Assembly (NCBI RefSeq): GCF_009707665.1
Contig: NZ_WLZW01000001.1
Span: 310,001-374,000 of the forward strand
Length of the DNA: 64,000 nt
Reading direction: 5' to 3'
Source of the DNA: Planomicrobium sp. YIM 101495
Lineage (GTDB): Bacteria; Bacillota; Bacilli; Bacillales_A; Planococcaceae
The position numbers were made by a program, and so were the translations under genes. A model generated the notes under the pieces. It was not told the DNA's origin. It saw only the letters and a list, made by a program, of their open reading frames with translations, and made no database searches. This document shows positions 8,986 through 16,530 of this stretch, one piece after another. How positions within the stretch are numbered: position 1 is the first letter of the stretch; each line of letters begins with the position of its first letter.

Positions 8986-9036
8986 ATAAAAAGATCATGC
9001 GGATCAAGAAATCACATACCGAAAATTCCGAAAATA

Positions 9037-9045
9037 TGATATAAT
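9037..9045 (+). promoter_or_regulatory. Extended -10 promoter element
   Basis: TGATATAAT gives an extended -10 (TGn) joined to a perfect TATAAT at 9040-9045. No good -35 is seen. It lies 32 bases before the small membrane protein gene at 9078. Confidence 0.6.
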
Positions 9046-9077
9046 CCTTAGAAAGTACGTTAAATGGAGGACCTGCT

Positions 9078-9335
9078 ATGCAAATCGCTTTATTGCTCAT
9101 TATCATCGCAACGGCTGTATTTGTCGGCTTCGCTTCAAAGAAATTTTATGACAAGCCGCAGATCGTCAACTTTTCCATCGCATTGCTTATGATTCTTATT
9201 GTCATTCAAACATTGCTCATGCAACCGATTACGACGCTCGGTTACACGGCCATCGCGTTTTGTTCCATTGCCTTCATCATTCAGTTGATTCTTGGCATCC
9301 GCAATTCCAGAACGAGTGGAAACGTACAGGCTTGA
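9078..9335 (+). CDS. Small integral membrane protein, 85 aa
   Basis: An 85-residue protein with three predicted membrane helices (about residues 3-20, 30-48 and 54-74) and a short polar tail. I do not recognise a family. The start ATG follows TGGAGGACC at suitable spacing and a promoter element lies upstream. It stands alone and ends at a terminator shared with the convergent gene. Confidence 0.8.
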   Translation: MQIALLLIIIATAVFVGFASKKFYDKPQIVNFSIALLMILIVIQTLLMQPITTLGYTAIAFCSIAFIIQLILGIRNSRTSGNVQA

Positions 9336-9363
9336 GAGCTGGAAATTAAGAGGTTCTAATAGT

Positions 9364-9398
9364 AAAAAGCGAGGTACCAGAGTGGTCCTCGCTTTTTT
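9364..9398. terminator. Bidirectional terminator
   Basis: AAAAGCGAGG pairs with CCTCGCTTTT around a loop of about 12 bases, with T runs on both strands. It sits between the convergent genes at 9078 and 9401. Confidence 0.85.
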
Positions 9399-9400
9399 AT

Positions 9401-10045
9401 TCACAGATTAGCGATTGCTTTGTCGATCGGTGTGTCACCTGAGACGATGTCGAACGTTTGCTTGATGGTCTTGTCCTGCTGGAGGACGGAGAGCAATACA
9501 CGTGCAACGTCTTCTCGTGGAATGGCTCCGGCTTCAAGTTCTTTTGCGAGTGCAATGTTTCCGTTACCGGCTTCGTCTGTCAGAAGTCCGGGGCGGACGA
9601 TTGTGTAGTCCAGGCTACTTGCACGTAGGAGACGGTCTGCATGATGTTTCGCGACGTAGTAAGGTGCCATGGACTCGCTCCACGTTTCCCGTTTGTCCGC
9701 GTTGATCGCACTGACCATGATGAAGCGTTTGACTTTCATTTGTTCAGCTGCTTCAACCGCTTTCGCTGCACCGTCGAGGTCGATCAGTAACGTTTTGTCA
9801 GCTCCGGTCGCTGCACCACTTCCTGCAGTGAAGACGACAGCGTCGCAGTCCTTCATCGCTTCTGCGATATCAGAGACGTTCCCTTCAAGGCTTGTCAAAA
9901 CAGATGCTGCACCGAGGTCGTCGAAGAAGCTGATCTGTTCCTGTTTTCTGACCATCGCTTTCGGAGTGAAAGCATCATTCTCTACAAGCAACTTGGTGAA
10001 AAGTTTCCCGATTTTCCCATTTGCGCCGATAATTAATACGTTCAT
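9401..10045 (-). CDS. NAD(P)-binding SDR-like oxidoreductase (YhfK/YwnB type)
   Basis: A 214-residue atypical short-chain dehydrogenase/NmrA-type protein. The dinucleotide-binding motif is GANGKIGKL near residues 7-15, followed by a FTAGSGAATGADKT segment and a YYVAKHHAD stretch that matches the Tyr-x-x-x-Lys site of the fold, then IVRPGLLT. Such proteins reduce or sense NAD(P)H-linked substrates; the substrate is unknown. The ATG at 10045 has GGAGGAGATC upstream; the longer open frame has no such site. Confidence 0.85.
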   Translation of the reverse strand: MNVLIIGANGKIGKLFTKLLVENDAFTPKAMVRKQEQISFFDDLGAASVLTSLEGNVSDIAEAMKDCDAVVFTAGSGAATGADKTLLIDLDGAAKAVEAAEQMKVKRFIMVSAINADKRETWSESMAPYYVAKHHADRLLRASSLDYTIVRPGLLTDEAGNGNIALAKELEAGAIPREDVARVLLSVLQQDKTIKQTFDIVSGDTPIDKAIANL

Positions 10046-10252
10046 TTGATCTCCTCCTTCTCCATACTGTAACGAAGAAAAAATCGGAAGTAAAACAAGC
10101 TGTTTTCTAAATATGCGAATTATTTCTAAATTGCCGAATAAATTGGGTATAATGGATTCATACATAATCGAAAAGGCAGACAGATCAATTCCGACATGCT
10201 GGCATCCAGTTCATTCGTTGGGAAGCCGGAAGTCAAAAGGAGGAGAAGTCCG

Positions 10253-10441
10253 TTGGAACCGAGAAGTGCCAAGAAAAAGAACCCGTACAATAAAGCATCC
10301 CGGTTGTCACCCGCGCTGATTGATGAGCGGTTGGACAAGCCGGCAAGCTCTTTTTGGGATGGCCTGGTCAATCTGTTTCTATTTTTACTTGGAGGCGTCA
10401 TCTTGTGTGCGATGCTTTACGGAATTTTGATGTTTACATAG
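10253..10441 (+). CDS. Small single-pass membrane protein, 62 aa (TTG start)
   Basis: The likely start is the TTG at 10253, eight bases after AAAAGGAGGAG. The product is a basic, proline-containing N-terminus (MEPRSAKKKNPYNKA) followed by one hydrophobic C-terminal helix (about residues 40-60). I do not recognise the family. Starting at the earlier in-frame codon at 10196 would add 19 residues without a ribosome-binding site. Confidence 0.7.
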   Translation: MEPRSAKKKNPYNKASRLSPALIDERLDKPASSFWDGLVNLFLFLLGGVILCAMLYGILMFT

Positions 10442-10504
10442 GTTTGCACCAGCTGGAAATGGTATGCTAGAAGAATCCTTTTCAGTGAATGGAGGAGGTA
10501 GCAG

Positions 10505-10624
10505 ATGCCTTTATTGAAAGAAGTGAAAGAGGAGGAGGAAATCCGGAAAAAGAGGAACTTGGTGCGGGTCATCACGTGGATGGCGGTGGCTGTCGCGTTA
10601 GTCATCATTTGGTACGTGATGTGA
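10505..10624 (+). CDS. 39-residue single-pass membrane peptide
   Basis: A short frame from ATG 10505 to TGA 10622-10624. Its GGAGGAGGT ribosome-binding site (10491-10499) is five bases before the start. The product has a charged N-terminal half (about residues 5-21, Lys/Glu/Arg-rich) and one membrane helix (about 22-38). A terminator follows within 11 bases. It is too short for most gene finders. Function unknown. Confidence 0.68.
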   Translation: MPLLKEVKEEEEIRKKRNLVRVITWMAVAVALVIIWYVM

Positions 10625-10634
10625 CGGTCGTTTT

Positions 10635-10665
10635 GAGAAGCTTGCGAGCGCAGGCTTCTCTTTTA
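10635..10665 (+). terminator. Terminator after the 39-residue ORF
   Basis: GAGAAGC pairs with GCTTCTC around a loop of about 12 bases and is followed by TTTT. It supports the 39-codon frame as a transcribed gene. Confidence 0.7.
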
Positions 10666-10671
10666 TTGCAT

Positions 10672-10699
10672 AAAAAAAAGGAATCACTAAAGATTCCTC
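10672..10699 (-). terminator. Terminator for the minus-strand gene at 10707
   Basis: On the minus strand GAGGAATC pairs with GATTCC around TTTAGT and is followed by eight T residues. Confidence 0.8.
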
Positions 10700-10706
10700 T
10701 TACTTG

Positions 10707-10922
10707 TTATCGGCGTGGTGCATTACCGTTCGCACTTCGGTTTTTAAACGTGTTATATAAATTATAGAGCGTAAAGACAAGTGCAAGTGTCACGATGACG
10801 ATCGAGATGACCGGATAAGTGGAGAATCCGTTTTCCGAAATCTCACGCACTCGTCCGATTAAGATGATCGGTGCAATGACTACGATGAAGATGTCCAAGG
10901 CCGTACCTACTTTTGATCGCAT
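10707..10922 (-). CDS. Small two-helix membrane protein, 71 aa
   Basis: A 71-residue protein with two predicted membrane helices (about residues 9-24 and 36-55) and a basic, Asn-rich tail. No family recognised. The start ATG follows CAGGAGGAA. It is transcribed alone and has its own terminator. Confidence 0.75.
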   Translation of the reverse strand: MRSKVGTALDIFIVVIAPIILIGRVREISENGFSTYPVISIVIVTLALVFTLYNLYNTFKNRSANGNAPRR

Positions 10923-11006
10923 AAAATTCCTCCTGAATGTGCTGTTGTTTTCAGTCTAGCAGAAGGGCGTCCGTCCGTCTTCTTTGAAAGTCACATCGGA
11001 CAGAAA

Positions 11007-11396
11007 TTATTTGTGTTTCCGGAGTTCCGTCCGTGCGAGTGCATCTGCGGCACGATTTTGCGAATCCGGAATCCATTTGATAAAGCAATAGTCGAACGTG
11101 TCGGCGAGTTTCAACGCTTCTTCCAGGAGCGGTTTGAAGACGGGGTTTTTCGTGAATCCTTTATCGAATGCGTCCGTCACCACTTTGGAGTCCGACTTAA
11201 TGGACAGCATGCCGCTCGACAAGTCGGCTGCAAGCTGCAATCCTTTGACGAGGGCCGTGAACTCGGCTTCATGGTTGTCCATTTCGCCGACGTATTCACT
11301 GGTCTGTATATGGTGGTCTTCGCCTTTTAGGAAAACACCGATCGCACTGACTTTCGGGGAACCGGCAGTCGCTGCGTCGACAAACAATTCAATCAT
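11007..11396 (-). CDS. RNase HI-like (RVT_3) protein
   Basis: A 129-residue protein of the RNase H fold. The four acidic positions of the family are visible: D7 (FVDAAT), E45 (NHEAEFTAL), D69 (IKSDSKVV) and D118 (NRAADALAR). Such short RNase H-like proteins in Firmicutes are annotated as reverse-transcriptase-like or RNase HI; activity on RNA-DNA hybrids is plausible because the acidic set is complete. The start overlaps the stop of the upstream transporter gene by four bases, so the two are co-translated. Confidence 0.85.
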   Translation of the reverse strand: MIELFVDAATAGSPKVSAIGVFLKGEDHHIQTSEYVGEMDNHEAEFTALVKGLQLAADLSSGMLSIKSDSKVVTDAFDKGFTKNPVFKPLLEEALKLADTFDYCFIKWIPDSQNRAADALARTELRKHK

Positions 11397-12088
11397 AGGG
11401 ATTCCTTCTTTTCATCAAGTGGTGTGATGCGTTTCGCTAAATAGCCGAACGGTGTATCCATGAATGAGATGATGACTTTCAAGACATATGTACTGATGAA
11501 AATTTGGAACCAAATATCGAGCGAATAGACGCCGTAAAAAGCGATTCCGGTAAAAATCAGTGTGTCGAGCAATTGACTGAGCACAGCCGATCCGTTGTTG
11601 CGAATCCAGAATTGCCGATCGGACGGAAAGATTTTTTTGATGAAAGAGAAAATGATGACATCCAAGTGCTGGCTCGTCAAATACGCGATCATCGAAGCAA
11701 TGGCGATTTGTGGAACAAGACCGAAGAGCGTCTCAAGCGATCCTTGTGCAAAATCGCTTTCGCCTGGAATGAATTTTACCCCGAATTGCATCGTCAAGAC
11801 TAGGACGAGCAGGGAAGAGAAGCCAAGCCATACCGCTTTTTGCGCTTGTTTCTTTCCGTATTTCTCATTCAGGATGTCGGTAGCAAGAAATGTAGATGCA
11901 TAAAGACTGTTGCCGAGTGTGGCAGTCAGCCCGATGACTTCGATTGTTTTCGTCACTTGGATATTCGCGATGATCGATGCGATCGCTACCCACGCGAATA
12001 GCCCAGTTTTGCCGAAGAGCTTATACATCGTAAGCAACATGGCAAAGTTGAACAGGATAAAAATGAGTCCTAAAATTTCGTTGAACAA
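11393..12088 (-). CDS. Queuosine precursor transporter (YhhQ/YpdP family)
   Basis: A 231-residue protein with about six membrane helices. It matches the YhhQ/YpdP family of queuosine-precursor carriers (the DILNEKYGKKQAQKAVWLGF segment and the LLDTLIF stretch are typical). It imports preQ0/preQ1-type bases used to make queuosine in tRNA. Translation starts at TTG (12086-12088), six bases after TAAGGAGGA. That ribosome-binding site lies inside a preQ1-I riboswitch, which strongly supports the substrate. It overlaps the RNase H-like gene downstream. Confidence 0.93.
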   Translation of the reverse strand: MFNEILGLIFILFNFAMLLTMYKLFGKTGLFAWVAIASIIANIQVTKTIEVIGLTATLGNSLYASTFLATDILNEKYGKKQAQKAVWLGFSSLLVLVLTMQFGVKFIPGESDFAQGSLETLFGLVPQIAIASMIAYLTSQHLDVIIFSFIKKIFPSDRQFWIRNNGSAVLSQLLDTLIFTGIAFYGVYSLDIWFQIFISTYVLKVIISFMDTPFGYLAKRITPLDEKKESL

Positions 12089-12095
12089 AAAGATT

Positions 12096-12134
12096 CCTCC
12101 TTAGTTTTGGTAAAGCGGGAGTTTTCGAACCGCT
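12096..12134 (-). promoter_or_regulatory. PreQ1-I riboswitch, translational type
   Basis: On the minus strand AGCGG pairs with CCGCT around the loop TTCGAAAACTC, followed by the A-rich tail CCAAAACTAAGG. This matches the preQ1-I aptamer layout known from the B. subtilis queC leader (AGAGG-loop-CCTCT-tail AAAAAACTAA). The tail runs directly into the ribosome-binding site AAGGAGG, and the loop's CTCC can pair with GGAG. Ligand binding should therefore hide the site and lower transporter translation. Confidence 0.88.
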
Positions 12135-12157
12135 GTACATAAAAATTGCCCTCTGAT

Positions 12158-12186
12158 AGTATAGCCATTGTTGCAAAAAAAGACAA
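12158..12186 (-). promoter_or_regulatory. Sigma-A promoter for the preQ1 transporter operon
   Basis: On the minus strand TTGTCT (-35, 12181-12186) and TATACT (-10, 12158-12163) are 17 bases apart. The transcript would begin about 15-20 bases before the riboswitch. Confidence 0.75.
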
Positions 12187-12232
12187 CGGAGGAGTAGAAT
12201 GGACGAATGGCGATTAATTAAGGGGTGAAGGC

Positions 12233-12433
12233 ATGAACAAATTGACAGTGATCAAGGAAATCGATGAAACGATGGAGCGATACTGTGAAAGCTGTTTCAT
12301 CAGGAAGCAAATCCGGAAAGAACAGGGGAAGACTGCTGCTCACCGCTTTTGTATCAGCTCTTGTACGATCGGCTCCCAACTGCAGTTTCTCGGCAATGAA
12401 TTGAATAAAATTGGTGTAGACCATAAAGTATGA
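12233..12433 (+). CDS. Small zinc-finger protein (zf-C2HCIx2C type), 66 aa
   Basis: A 66-residue protein with the spaced Cys/His set YCESCFIRK, AAHRFCISSC and a C-terminal helix, as in the Bacillales zf-C2HCIx2C family. It probably binds one or two zinc ions; its role is unknown. The ATG at 12233 follows AAGGGGTGAAGG. A strong terminator follows immediately. Confidence 0.85.
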   Translation: MNKLTVIKEIDETMERYCESCFIRKQIRKEQGKTAAHRFCISSCTIGSQLQFLGNELNKIGVDHKV

Positions 12434-12434
12434 A

Positions 12435-12474
12435 AAAAAACACTTTTGATTCTGTCGAATCAAAAGTGTTTTTT
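12435..12474 (+). terminator. Strong terminator after the zinc-finger gene
   Basis: A perfect 16-base stem (AAAACACTTTTGATTC with GAATCAAAAGTGTTTT) closes on the four-base loop TGTC and is followed by T residues. Confidence 0.92.
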
Positions 12475-12572
12475 GTATAGAGAGCCGCCAAAAAATAGGC
12501 CGCTTCCTGACCAGTATGTGGGCCGAGAGCAACCTGAAAGAATGGAAAAGTTCAGCATGCTGAATGGAAGGA

Positions 12573-12785
12573 TCAGCTTTCGCTTTCAATTTCGATTACG
12601 TTTGCGGCTTGCGGGCCACGATTTCCATCGATGATCTCGAAGGAGACAGTCTTCCCCTCTTGCAAGGTACGGAAGCCGTCACCTTGAATGCCTGTGAAAT
12701 GGACGAACACATCATCGCCATTGTTGCATTCGATGAAGCCATAACCTTTTTCAGAGTTGAACCATTTAACCGTTCCAAGCTGCAT
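12573..12785 (-). CDS. Cold-shock protein (CspA family), 70 aa
   Basis: A 70-residue cold-shock-domain protein with intact RNA-binding motifs: RNP1 KGYGFIE (about 13-19) and RNP2 VFVHF (about 27-31). It binds single-stranded RNA/DNA and melts RNA structure. The tail after the fold is acidic (IEIESES). A sigma-A promoter lies 58 bases upstream, so the leader is short compared with the csp gene at 44645. A 14-base palindrome (TTCAGCATGCTGAA at 12551-12564) downstream could help end the transcript. Confidence 0.94.
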   Translation of the reverse strand: MQLGTVKWFNSEKGYGFIECNNGDDVFVHFTGIQGDGFRTLQEGKTVSFEIIDGNRGPQAANVIEIESES

Positions 12786-12843
12786 GAGCGTTCCCCCTAT
12801 TCAATGATTGCATATGGCCGCCAATTGCATAGCGATTGGGTAC

Positions 12844-12872
12844 AATATACCGTAAATTGTCGGAATCGTCAA
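12844..12872 (-). promoter_or_regulatory. Sigma-A promoter for the cold-shock gene
   Basis: Minus strand: TTGACG (-35, 12867-12872), 17-base spacer, TATATT (-10, 12844-12849). Confidence 0.82.
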
Positions 12873-12886
12873 TAAACATATAGAAA

Positions 12887-12909
12887 TTTACATAACATAA
12901 TTATGTAAA
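12887..12909. promoter_or_regulatory. Palindromic operator-like site between csp and yfmR
   Basis: TTTACATAA and TTATGTAAA form a perfect inverted repeat around CATAA. It lies just upstream of the -35 box of the csp promoter and about 35 bases upstream of the proposed yfmR promoter. No T tract follows, so it is more like a protein-binding site than a terminator. The regulator is unknown. Confidence 0.55.
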
Positions 12910-12943
12910 CAAAAAGAATGCATTAGCTGAAGTATGTCGCTGT

Positions 12944-12972
12944 TTGTGCTATCCTTTGATGGAGACTATATA
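12944..12972 (+). promoter_or_regulatory. Possible sigma-A promoter for yfmR
   Basis: TTGTGC (12944-12949) and TATATA (12967-12972) are 17 bases apart, ending 16 bases before the yfmR start. The short distance leaves room only for a minimal leader, so this is a moderate call. Confidence 0.5.
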
Positions 12973-12988
12973 GAACGGACGGAGATTT

Positions 12989-14866
12989 ATGAGCCATTTG
13001 AATGTCAGCAATCTAACGAAAACAGTAGGGGACAAGACACTCTTTGAAAAAATCGGTTTTAATTTATACCCAGGTGAACGCGCTGGACTGATCGGAGTGA
13101 ACGGGACAGGGAAGTCGACGTTGATGTCGATTCTTGCGGGAGAACTCGATGCAGATAGCGCGACGATGGATCACCCGAAAAAATACACGATCACGTATTT
13201 GAAGCAAGAGCCGGAGTTTGATGAAGAAGCGACTGTACTTGAAACGGTCTTCTCAGGTGACTCACCGGTCCTTGCCTTGAACCGATCATACGAGCAGGCA
13301 TTGAAGAACATGATGGTGGATTCCTCATCGGTCGAGCTGCAGGATGAACTCATGAAGATTCAGGAAGGCATGGAGCGCGAGCAGGCGTGGGACTTGAACG
13401 CTTTGGCGAAGACTGCCTTGACGAAGCTTGGCATCGATCAATACGATCAAGTGATCAGCGAGCTTTCTGGTGGCCAGCGTAAGCGTGTCGCACTGGCGAA
13501 AGCACTGATTGAACCGGCGGACTTGATCCTACTGGATGAGCCGACTAACCATCTTGATGCGGAATCGACAGAGTGGCTGCAGGAGCAATTGCTGCGCATG
13601 GATAGTGCGATGCTTTTCGTGACGCACGACCGTTACTTCCTTGATGCCGTTTCGACACACATCTTCGAATTGGCCGACAAGACCCTTTACAGCCATAAAG
13701 GGAACTACGGGGATTATATTGAAGCAAGAGCTGTCCGGGAAGAGATGCAAGCTTCTACACAGCAAAAACAGCAAAACCGTTTCCGCGCTGAACTGAAGTG
13801 GATCAGAAGAGGTGCGAAAGCGCGCTCGACGAAACAAAAAGCCCGCATCCAACGCTTCGAGCAGTTGCAGGATGACGTCCAACAGGAAAACGATGGCACG
13901 TCATTGGAGCTGTCGATGACAAGCACTCGGCTTGGTAAGAAAGTCGTCGAAGGGGAAAATGTCGCGTTCCATTACACGAACCGCGAAATCATCCGGTCAT
14001 TCGACTTCTTGCTACAAGGCGGAGACCGAATCGGGATTGTCGGCGCGAACGGTGCCGGCAAATCGACACTGATCCGCTTGATCGCAGGTGAACTCCAACC
14101 GACATCCGGCTTGATCGAATACGGCTCTACAGTGAAGATTGCCCATTTCACACAGCACTTACCAGAAATGGACGAGCGACAGCGCATGATCGAATGGATT
14201 CAAGAAACATCGAACGACTTCGAAGCGCAAAAAGGTGTGCGGATGTCCGCAAGTCAAATGCTCGAACGTTTCTTATTCCCGTCTAGCAGTCACGGGACAG
14301 TCATCGGCAAATTGTCCGGTGGAGAGCGCAAACGCCTTTATTTATTGAAACTGTTGATGGAGCAGCCGAACTTACTATTACTCGATGAGCCAACGAACGA
14401 CCTGGACATCCAAACGTTGTCGGTATTGGAGAGCTTCCTGGAAGAATTCCCTGGCGTCGTCATCACGATTTCCCACGACCGTTTCTTCCTGGACCGCATC
14501 GCGCGGAAAATCTGGTCGATCGGGCAAGGCGAAGTCGAAGAATATCTCGGTCTGTACACGGACTTCATGAAAGAACAGAAGAAACAGCCGGAACAGAAGT
14601 TTGAAAAGCGTGAGTCTGAGCAAAAGACTGCGCCTAAAAAAGAGAAGAAAAAAATGACCTTTAAAGAACAGAAGGAATATGAAACGATTTTAGACGATAT
14701 TTCTTCATTGGAACAACAAATCGAAGACATCGAAACTGAAATTGAACAAGCGGGTGCAAATTACGACAAGCTGCGCACGCTGACCGAGCAATCTGAAGCA
14801 CTGGCCAAGGCATATGAAGAAAAGGTTGATCGCTGGAGCTATTTGCAGGAAATTGCCGAGTCATGA
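12989..14866 (+). CDS. yfmR: ABC-F ATPase YfmR (Uup type)
   Basis: A 625-residue protein with two ABC ATPase domains and no membrane segments. Domain 1 has Walker A GVNGTGKST near 36-44 and signature LSGGQRKR near 159; domain 2 has GANGAGKST near 354 and LSGGERKR near 443. The linker between them (about 240-310) is the P-site tRNA interaction region, and the C-terminus (about 535-625) is a Lys/Glu-rich coiled coil, as in Uup/YfmR. ABC-F factors act on the ribosome; YfmR relieves stalling, for example at polyproline, in B. subtilis. Transcribed divergently from the cold-shock gene. Confidence 0.9.
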   Translation: MSHLNVSNLTKTVGDKTLFEKIGFNLYPGERAGLIGVNGTGKSTLMSILAGELDADSATMDHPKKYTITYLKQEPEFDEEATVLETVFSGDSPVLALNRSYEQALKNMMVDSSSVELQDELMKIQEGMEREQAWDLNALAKTALTKLGIDQYDQVISELSGGQRKRVALAKALIEPADLILLDEPTNHLDAESTEWLQEQLLRMDSAMLFVTHDRYFLDAVSTHIFELADKTLYSHKGNYGDYIEARAVREEMQASTQQKQQNRFRAELKWIRRGAKARSTKQKARIQRFEQLQDDVQQENDGTSLELSMTSTRLGKKVVEGENVAFHYTNREIIRSFDFLLQGGDRIGIVGANGAGKSTLIRLIAGELQPTSGLIEYGSTVKIAHFTQHLPEMDERQRMIEWIQETSNDFEAQKGVRMSASQMLERFLFPSSSHGTVIGKLSGGERKRLYLLKLLMEQPNLLLLDEPTNDLDIQTLSVLESFLEEFPGVVITISHDRFFLDRIARKIWSIGQGEVEEYLGLYTDFMKEQKKQPEQKFEKRESEQKTAPKKEKKKMTFKEQKEYETILDDISSLEQQIEDIETEIEQAGANYDKLRTLTEQSEALAKAYEEKVDRWSYLQEIAES

Positions 14867-14891
14867 CCTACTAATCGCTGGAGGGATTCAC

Positions 14892-16028
14892 TTGAAAATC
14901 ATTACAATCGAACCAACACCAAGTCCGAACACAATGAAAATTGTCATCGATCAAGAATTACCATTTGGCAAAAGTCATAACTATTCGAAAGACAAACTAG
15001 AAGGCGCACCAGCTGAAATTTTGAAGCTGCTCGAAATCCAAGGAGTAAAAGGTGTTTACCACGTAGCCGATTTCCTTGCGCTTGAGCGCATTGCAAAATT
15101 CGACTGGGAGCCGATTCTCGGAGAAGCACGAAAAGTCTTTGGTGAAGAAGGTGGAGCGGCTGGCCAGGAATTCGAAGCTGACGAACACTTCGGGGAAGTT
15201 TATGTCCATGTACAAGAATTCAAAGGCATTCCGCTGCAAGTGAAAGTATTCGACTCTGGGGGAGAAGAACGATTCGGCTTGCCGGAACGTTTCTCAATCG
15301 CGATGAGCAAAGTGCTCGACCCGACGGAAGAAAACTATTTGCTGCAGCGCAAATGGGCTGATTACGGTGTGCGCTACGGCGATAAGAAAGAAATTGGCCA
15401 AAGTGTCATCGAAGAAATCGAAGCGGCTTACCCGGATGAGCGTCTCGACACATTGACGACTCCACAAGAACAAAGTGAAACAGAAGCTGCATCACGCGGC
15501 AGAAAGGTCAGCCTCGCTGAATTCCAAGCGGCAGTGGACTGGGAAACACGCTTCCAACTGCTTGATCAAATGATTGAAGCAGACGAAAGCGACCTTGAGC
15601 TACTCGGAGCGGCTTTGGAAGACGAAAAAATGTCCATCCGCCGACAAGCTGCCATTTACCTCGGCGACGTCGACGACAAAGCTGCTGTACCATACGTGGA
15701 AAAAGCGATGAAAGACAAGAGCTGGGCGGTCCGCCGTACAGCTGGTGACACGATCAGTGACCTCGGTTTCGAAGAATTCGAACCGATCATGATTGACACA
15801 TTGCAAGATAAAAACAAACTCGTCCGTTGGCGTGCAGCCATGTTCTTGTATGAAACAGGAACAGAAGCGAGCCTTCCAGCATTGAAAGACGCGGAAAACG
15901 ATTCGGAATTCGAGGTCAAGCTGCAAATCAAGATGGCCATCGCCCGCATCGAACAAGGCGAAGACGCCAAAGGCTCTGTCTGGAAACAAATGACCGAAGC
16001 GAGACAAGCTATCAAAGACCAATCATGA
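14892..16028 (+). CDS. CvfC/YpgR family protein (Nfu_N plus HEAT repeats)
   Basis: A 378-residue protein. The N-terminal ~85 residues (IEPTPSPNTMKIVIDQ start) match the Nfu N-terminal scaffold domain, and the C-terminal ~140 residues form HEAT-like helical repeats (RRQAAIYLGDVDD, VRRTAGDTISDLG, RWRAAMFLYETG). This pairing is that of conserved virulence factor C in Staphylococcus and YpgR in Bacillus; the molecular role is not settled. The start is TTG at 14892, after GGAGGGA, 26 residues inside the longest frame. It follows yfmR by 25 bases and is probably co-transcribed. Confidence 0.85.
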   Translation: MKIITIEPTPSPNTMKIVIDQELPFGKSHNYSKDKLEGAPAEILKLLEIQGVKGVYHVADFLALERIAKFDWEPILGEARKVFGEEGGAAGQEFEADEHFGEVYVHVQEFKGIPLQVKVFDSGGEERFGLPERFSIAMSKVLDPTEENYLLQRKWADYGVRYGDKKEIGQSVIEEIEAAYPDERLDTLTTPQEQSETEAASRGRKVSLAEFQAAVDWETRFQLLDQMIEADESDLELLGAALEDEKMSIRRQAAIYLGDVDDKAAVPYVEKAMKDKSWAVRRTAGDTISDLGFEEFEPIMIDTLQDKNKLVRWRAAMFLYETGTEASLPALKDAENDSEFEVKLQIKMAIARIEQGEDAKGSVWKQMTEARQAIKDQS

Positions 16029-16046
16029 ACTGAAAACTGATTATGC

Positions 16047-16077
16047 TAGCGCCCGCAAGAAGTTTGTGGGCGTTTTT
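16047..16077 (+). terminator. Terminator after the CvfC-like gene
   Basis: CGCCCGCAA pairs with TTTGTGGGCG around GAAG and is followed by TTTTT. Confidence 0.82.
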
Positions 16078-16094
16078 CTATTTATAATCGATGA

Positions 16095-16290
16095 GTGGCT
16101 GAGCTGCATTCTTCCCGCGGGTACGGTCATAATTAAAGATCGGCTGACCTGCATTTCAGAGTTTCGCGAGTTGGAGGCGCTGTGCCGAGCCTCCTCGATC
16201 GCTTCGCAAACTGCGGGGTCTCGACATAGCTTTAACCCTCCGACACGCTCACTTTTCCATTCCGGCTCAGGCTCGTTCGAGAACGGGAGA
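16095..16290 (+). repeat. Second-family intergenic repeat split by a nested repeat
   Basis: The left part (AGCTGCATTCTTCCCGCGGG, then CGGCTGACCTGCATTTCAG) and right part (CGGCTCAGGCTCGTTCGAGA, then ACGGGAGAGG) match the minus strand of 8895-8985 in order. Between them lie about 100 extra bases (roughly 16160-16265). These read on the minus strand as GTCGAGACCCCGCAG, then GCGAAGCGATCGAGGAGG and CTCGGC. That inner block resembles the GC-rich intergenic repeat common in Bacillales, another copy of which lies at 30660-30768. No gene is present. Confidence 0.65.
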
Positions 16291-16530
16291 GGTGTAGCTT
16301 GCTGGAGATTTGGTTGATCCAGGCGTAGTAGCCATCGTCGCATTCGATCAGAAGGTGTCAGATATTTGTGAGTGATTTCAGGTTTCATGCTGATTTTGGA
16401 TTTAGTCGCGACTCAACATAAACTAATCTCGACTCAGATTTTCACTCTTGAAAATGAGCGAGCAGAAGAATAAATATCGTACCTCGAGCTGGCATGAGTA
16501 GTGCTTTTCAATTTGTGCGATTCCGTCACT
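16291..16530 (+). other. Gene-free stretch, nothing recognised
   Basis: About 240 bases between two repeat blocks with no supported open frame or terminator. It contains GACTCAACATAAACTAATC and a nearby GACTCAGA, too short to interpret. Confidence 0.4.
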
